From Paramacrobiotus richtersi (Eukaryota > Tardigrada > Eutardigrada > Parachela > Macrobiotidae), in NCBI GenBank assembly GCA_034698045.1, contig JAQGAU010000858.1:1-23144 (forward strand): a stretch of 23,144 nt of DNA, given 5' to 3'. Below are positions 19,661-23,144 of the stretch, in pieces (the stretch's first letter is position 1; each line of letters starts with the position of its first letter). The translations under genes were made by a program, and so were the position numbers. The notes below the pieces were generated by a model. The model saw nothing but the letters and a program-made list of their open reading frames with translations. It searched no databases and was not told the DNA's origin.

Positions 19661-21112
19661 TGGCAGGAAAGTATCTAAGAAACATTTGGGTAGATATCCT
19701 TGAAGCTGCATACGGTAAGGCAGATGTCATTAGGCACATGACCCTTCGCATCTGAAGTACAGACTCTGTACATAATAAATTCAGTGAACATTTTGATAAT
19801 GTTCCAGAAATCCATGATGTCGACAAAGCTCATGATGGCCCTCCTGTTTACGCGCAATTTGGGGAGCCCCTTTCCCCAACACGATCCGTCCTTGGGTAAG
19901 TTAACGTTGCTACTAGCGAAAAATAGGAGACTAACACGCTATTTTCGAGAATAATTGATTTGCACGTTGCACTTTTCGAGCGATGAAAATCAACCAACGT
20001 TAGATTAGGTTTTTCTAAGATACGTTTCAAAAAGCAGACGAAAGTCATACAAGGCAGTGTACAGTTGTATTATTTTCAGATTTTGGGAAAATCGTCAGTA
20101 CCGCAGTGGACGGAGCAGCTTCTGGACTGGCTAATGGCGTCACCAATGCGATCGTGGTTCAAGCTGCAACAACCGGTGCGGTCAGTGGAGCAATACAAGG
20201 AGCAGCAGCGGAAGTAGTCAATCAGTTGAAAGAAGAGAGCTGGGTAAAAAACTTTGGACTCTGCCTGGCTTTCATTGCTGTAACGAAGCTGCAGTCGCTG
20301 GATTTCTTCACGTGATCCTGCCAGCAGCAAAAAAGTTGGCTGTGCTGTTAATATGCTCAAAGTTGAAGTTTGCGTTCGAAAGTGCAAAAGGTCACTTTCT
20401 TGATCGCCAATTCCATATAATCTATCTGTACAGTGTACAGATCCGTTTCTGTTTTAGCTGCAAACATTTTCGTGAGACATACACGTATACATGAATACAC
20501 GTGTTTGTTGTTAATTGTTTCAGTGTGTAGTGCCACCGCTGTGTGCACCAGCGCATAACGGGAACCGTAACCAGAACAATTAAAGGTTTCCTCAGTGAAC
20601 CAGTACGATTTTTTTCTCAGTTTCAGGGAGCCCATGCCGGGTTTTTATTGACGTTTTGTGTGTCACAGGTCTACAGCTGACTTTCACGATCCTTGCTGAG
20701 GCTTGCTCCCAAAAGCATTTGGGTTTTTTGCTGAGATGATCTGATGTCACCGAACAGGCCGGTAGTCGGGTGTTGATCCCTCGTAATGATAAAATTGGGT
20801 CCAGCTTGGTTTATGATCTGATAAGTCATACCAAAATGGTTTTCATTAACCTTTGCATGTTGCATAAGACTTAGTTTCAGTTGTGTTGCGGATTCCTTCG
20901 TCTGACAAGTGTGAGCTGCAAACAAAGCTACCGCGTGCACTCCGCTAGCGAAATTTCACAATTTCCGTTCGGTTCTACGCATATGCACGAGCGCCGTCTC
21001 GCGGTTATCAACTATTCATGCGTCTCAATGCATCTAGATACATGGTAAATTTTATTCTTATTGACAGGCAATGGCATCACTGATCGGCGGCTTATTAAAT
21101 GATACCTTGTAG
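19661..21112 (+). CDS. Candidate three-exon Ala/Gly-rich protein with hydrophobic C-terminus
   Basis: The proposed exons are 19661 (or 19667)-19714, 20080-20279 and 21068-21112, phases 1 and 0. The first encodes KYLRNIWVDILEAAY and the second FGKIVSTAVDGAASGLANG followed by more small-residue helix (AVSGAIQGAAAEVVNQLKEE). The third encodes AMASLIGGLLNDTL and a TAG. Joined through a GCT|GTAACG donor, the end becomes a hydrophobic stretch (NFGLCLAFIAAMASLIGGL) that could be a tail anchor. If that donor is not used, exon 2 simply ends at a TGA at 20313-20315. The frame of exon 1 continues past the donor to a TGA near 19753. Beyond it lies another protein-like run (EHFDNVPEIHDVDKAHDG) that could be an alternative exon after a 48-base intron. 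The 5' end is not found and I recognise no family. Confidence 0.4.
20644..20649 (-). terminator. Polyadenylation signal of the minus-strand gene ending at 20671
   Basis: The minus strand reads AATAAA 22 bases beyond the TAG stop of the neighbouring exon. This close spacing supports that exon as a true 3' terminal exon. Confidence 0.6.
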
Positions 21113-22337
21113 TAAGTATTTACGAGTATGAATGGATTTCGTTCTTTTCCTTGTTAAGACTGGTTCGCTTCTTTCGCGTCTTTGGTTTCGTAGTTGAGAG
21201 CTTACAATTTGTTAGTTTCACTCTCAAACTGCGTTTCCTGTTGACTGACATGAAAGAATTTGTTCGAGATGGACACGAAGAAGATCAACAGAACTGGCTG
21301 TGTGCTAGTATATCTGACACTTTCTATTCCGATCACAAACACGTCTGCTGGCGCGGTAGACAGAGCATTACCGTTACGCGCTCGAGGCGACAACGTGGAA
21401 GTCAGGGTCTGGGTGAGTTACAGCATCTTTGGTTTGCTTGTCTGTTCCCGGATTGATTTCGCCATTGTAAGCACTCGTCCGCTACGATTACGTTTGGTAT
21501 CATTTTATCATCTCATCTTTGATAGATTGCGGAACGGATTTTTAACGATATTCTGGCGAGTAGCGATGATACTTCTCTACTGCCACTCTGCCGTCGGATA
21601 CCGTTTTGTAGTGCTGTGGAACCGAAACGTGACGGCGACTCGGAATCAAAGTACACGTTTTGGGGTAAACACCATGCTAATACTGTGCGTGCCAGCATTT
21701 AGCAACATTTAATATTATAAATGTGTGCACATAACACGCGGAATTTTAAACATAATTTTTCACTCAAGATATCATATTCCGAATCTAACTGTCACTCTCG
21801 TCCAAGTTAAACAGGAATACCATGGGAAATTCGTTATTTTTCGCACTATATGTACAGTTCACCGGCAAAAGATATTAGACCAGCATTAAGAACATATGAT
21901 ACCGTTGCAGGCATATATGCGACCGTTTTCGGAAACGGCATCATTAAATAGTACAACTCTTTCTTTACATATATCTGGCAATCTTACAATTGTTTGCTGC
22001 GTTCAGTGATTAAAAAAATGCAGTAGAACAATAGCACAATTTGCTTTTTCGTGGCTGTCGTCTCGGCTAGTATAAACTCCCCCACTTTGCTTTCGATGTG
22101 CTGCACTGAATAGATCATGTCCTGGTTGACCGCTATGTGAGATTGCTCTATGCCAGATAAACGGCCAGCATCAGAACAAACATCGTAAATGGACAAAAGG
22201 CGCTGCCTGCCCTGTGTCCATTTCGCGCTTTTCTCAGTGCCCGGGTAGAATGGGCCACTATCCCTGACACTGAGCTGTTTGTCGATTCTTCTCTGGTCGC
22301 CTAACTTTAGCCGGCGTTTCCCAACAATGCCATGGTC
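20671..22337 (-). CDS. Unrecognised minus-strand gene, last two exons
   Basis: Two exons are proposed: 22337-21988 (350 nt, phase 0 in, phase 2 out, donor GTAAGA) and 20944-20671 (274 nt after CTAG). Together they give 207 codons plus a stop with no internal stop. The first carries 116 open codons of protein-like sequence (GDQRRIDKQLSVRDSGPF, SIYDVCSDAGRLSGIEQSH, HIESKVGEFILAETTATKK), then a short hydrophobic run. The second reads HTCQTKESATQLKLSLMQ and ends LGASLSKDRESQL, with AATAAA just after. Amphipathic helices seem likely and I know no family. A donor earlier in the first exon would remove the hydrophobic run. The intron contains a plus-strand two-exon gene. Upstream exons probably exist; the frame at 22721-22933 is a candidate but does not join cleanly in phase. 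Confidence 0.45.
21269..21702 (+). CDS. Small secreted protein, possible peptide-hormone-type precursor (106 aa)
   Basis: Two exons, 21269-21412 (donor TGG|GTGAGT) and 21526-21702 (acceptor TTTGATAG), join in phase 0 to 106 residues. Residues 1-27 form a clear signal peptide (MDTKKINRTGCVLVYLTLSI... with TNTSAG at the cleavage region). The mature part has only two cysteines, C70 and C76, in PLCRRIPFCSA. There are dibasic sites RR (71-72) and KR (82-83), and YTFW-GK at 91-96, which is what a C-terminally amidated peptide precursor would show (KR / DGDSESKYTFW / GK). RRIPFC slightly recalls crustacean cardioactive peptide, but the second ring cysteine is missing, so I do not claim it. It sits inside an intron of the minus-strand model. 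Another overlapping frame from the ATG at 21250 is open but has no signal peptide. Confidence 0.5.
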
Positions 22338-22720
22338 CTACTTAAAAAATCATCAAAAAATAGTAATAGAGCTTTGAAAATTTAGAAAAAATGCTTATTA
22401 TATAGAAAATTCATTTACAAACAATTGTAGTTTGCCTTTTGCCTCATTTTACTTACCGTATTGTTTTTACAAGCGTTATATTGACTTCCGGTGCACAAAA
22501 AACAGGTTTGCATCCGCATTATAAATAATTTCACAAAAAGCGCAACTACAATTATAGATAATATCATCATACATATTATAGCGTTCTTGTTTGATTTTTA
22601 ACAGATAGTTTACTATTTTTTGATCATTTTTGAAAATTTTGACTTTTTGGTACACATAACTTTGTTGCAGGCTATTGTTTTTTTAAGACAATAGCTTCAT
22701 TGTGTAGTATGGTCATATGC
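22338..22720. other. AT-rich non-coding stretch
   Basis: Very AT-rich with T and A runs and no open frame of note. It is probably an intron or upstream region of the minus-strand gene ending at 20671. Confidence 0.5.
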
Positions 22721-22933
22721 TTAATACTTTCTTATATCGAGTCGGCAACAAAAAATGCGCGCGCCGCATGCTAGCAAGGCAAGCGAGATGTGTGCAAACT
22801 GGTAGCATATTTCCTTAATCAAGTCACAGCCGTATCGAGCTAAGGGTTTTTGTGTTACAATGACGCCACGGACATTGTTCTGCATAATAACGGTATGTCC
22901 ATCCAGAACATTGATGCCTGAACATTGTCCCAT
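22721..22933 (-). CDS. Possible exon or short open frame, minus strand
   Basis: A 70-codon frame with protein-like composition (GHTVIMQNNVRGVIVTQK, RYGCDLIKEICYQFAHIS). It could start at an ATG at 22933 or be an exon entered through TGTTCAG at about 22916. A GT donor near its end (AAA|GTATTA) leaves phase 2, which does not fit the next exon at 22337 that needs phase 0. Low confidence; no family recognised. Confidence 0.25.
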   Translation of the reverse strand: MGQCSGINVLDGHTVIMQNNVRGVIVTQKPLARYGCDLIKEICYQFAHISLALLACGARIFCCRLDIRKY

Positions 22934-23144
22934 TCAAGATAAGTCAAAATATTTTTACACCACGTAATTTAATACATGCGCATATATACGCAATATGTAT
23001 ACATATATGCACTGATACGTACGTAGTATATATTCTGTATTAATGCATACATACTTTTAGCATATACTATAGAGAAAGCGATTACGCAAAACGCGCATTT
23101 ACATCTTCCCGCAAGTTATCTATAAAGTTTACACCTGCTGCTGA
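22934..23144. other. AT-rich tail with alternating purine-pyrimidine runs
   Basis: Rich in ATACATATATGCA and CATATATACGCAATATGTATAC words (22975-23055), a low-complexity TA/CA tract. No gene is seen. Confidence 0.5.

Noticed and set aside
21526-21702. Calling the small secreted protein crustacean cardioactive peptide because of RRIPFC
   Set aside because: The second ring cysteine and the Gly-amide of that peptide are missing, so the likeness is too slight.
1-23144. tRNA, rRNA, CRISPR arrays or bacterial-type operons
   Set aside because: No cloverleaf with tRNA consensus boxes, no regularly spaced direct repeats with unique spacers, and no clustered same-strand frames were seen.

Overview
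The window is nuclear DNA from an animal, most likely an invertebrate. Several genes can be assembled across GT-AG introns with matching phases. Exons are short, introns run from about 80 to 1,000 bases, intergenic DNA is AT-rich, and there are no bacterial operons or ribosome binding sites. The families seen (a BEN-domain protein and a CMC/EnSpm-like DDE transposase with introns) fit an arthropod or similar invertebrate. The species cannot be read from the sequence.

The main object is a probable complete two-gene DNA transposon at 3745-13284 (9,540 bp). It has 10-bp terminal inverted repeats (CCCAGTGCAA / TTGCACTGGG), a possible 2-bp AA target duplication, and GC-rich subterminal regions with repeated AGGCCT palindromes at both ends. 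Two genes diverge from a shared spacer (7397-7886). To the left on the minus strand is a seven-exon gene for a 404-aa coiled-coil plus BEN-domain protein. To the right on the plus strand is an eight-exon gene for a 771-aa DDE transposase with N-terminal zinc-binding motifs. Both reading frames are open across every proposed junction, so the copy may be intact and recent. My working idea is that the BEN protein is the DNA-binding partner of the transposase, playing the part TNPA plays beside TNPD in plant En/Spm.

Left of the element (1-3744) I see one probable coding exon on the minus strand: a cysteine-containing, Gly/Asn/Tyr-rich, probably secreted protein with a 4 x 48-bp tandem repeat and an apparent frameshift. 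There is also a short perfect hairpin. The rest looks non-coding.

Right of the element (13285-23144), 14.5-16.0 kb is a long inverted duplication. Its two arms are diverged copies of the 3' part of an unrecognised multi-exon gene, and each arm carries its own disabling mutation. From 19.6 to 22.9 kb there are weaker multi-exon gene models on both strands: a plus-strand Ala/Gly-rich protein with a hydrophobic tail, a two-exon plus-strand gene for a 106-aa secreted protein that looks like a small peptide precursor, and a minus-strand gene of unknown family whose last exon is followed at once by AATAAA. All splice models are inferred by eye from splice sites, phase and open frames.
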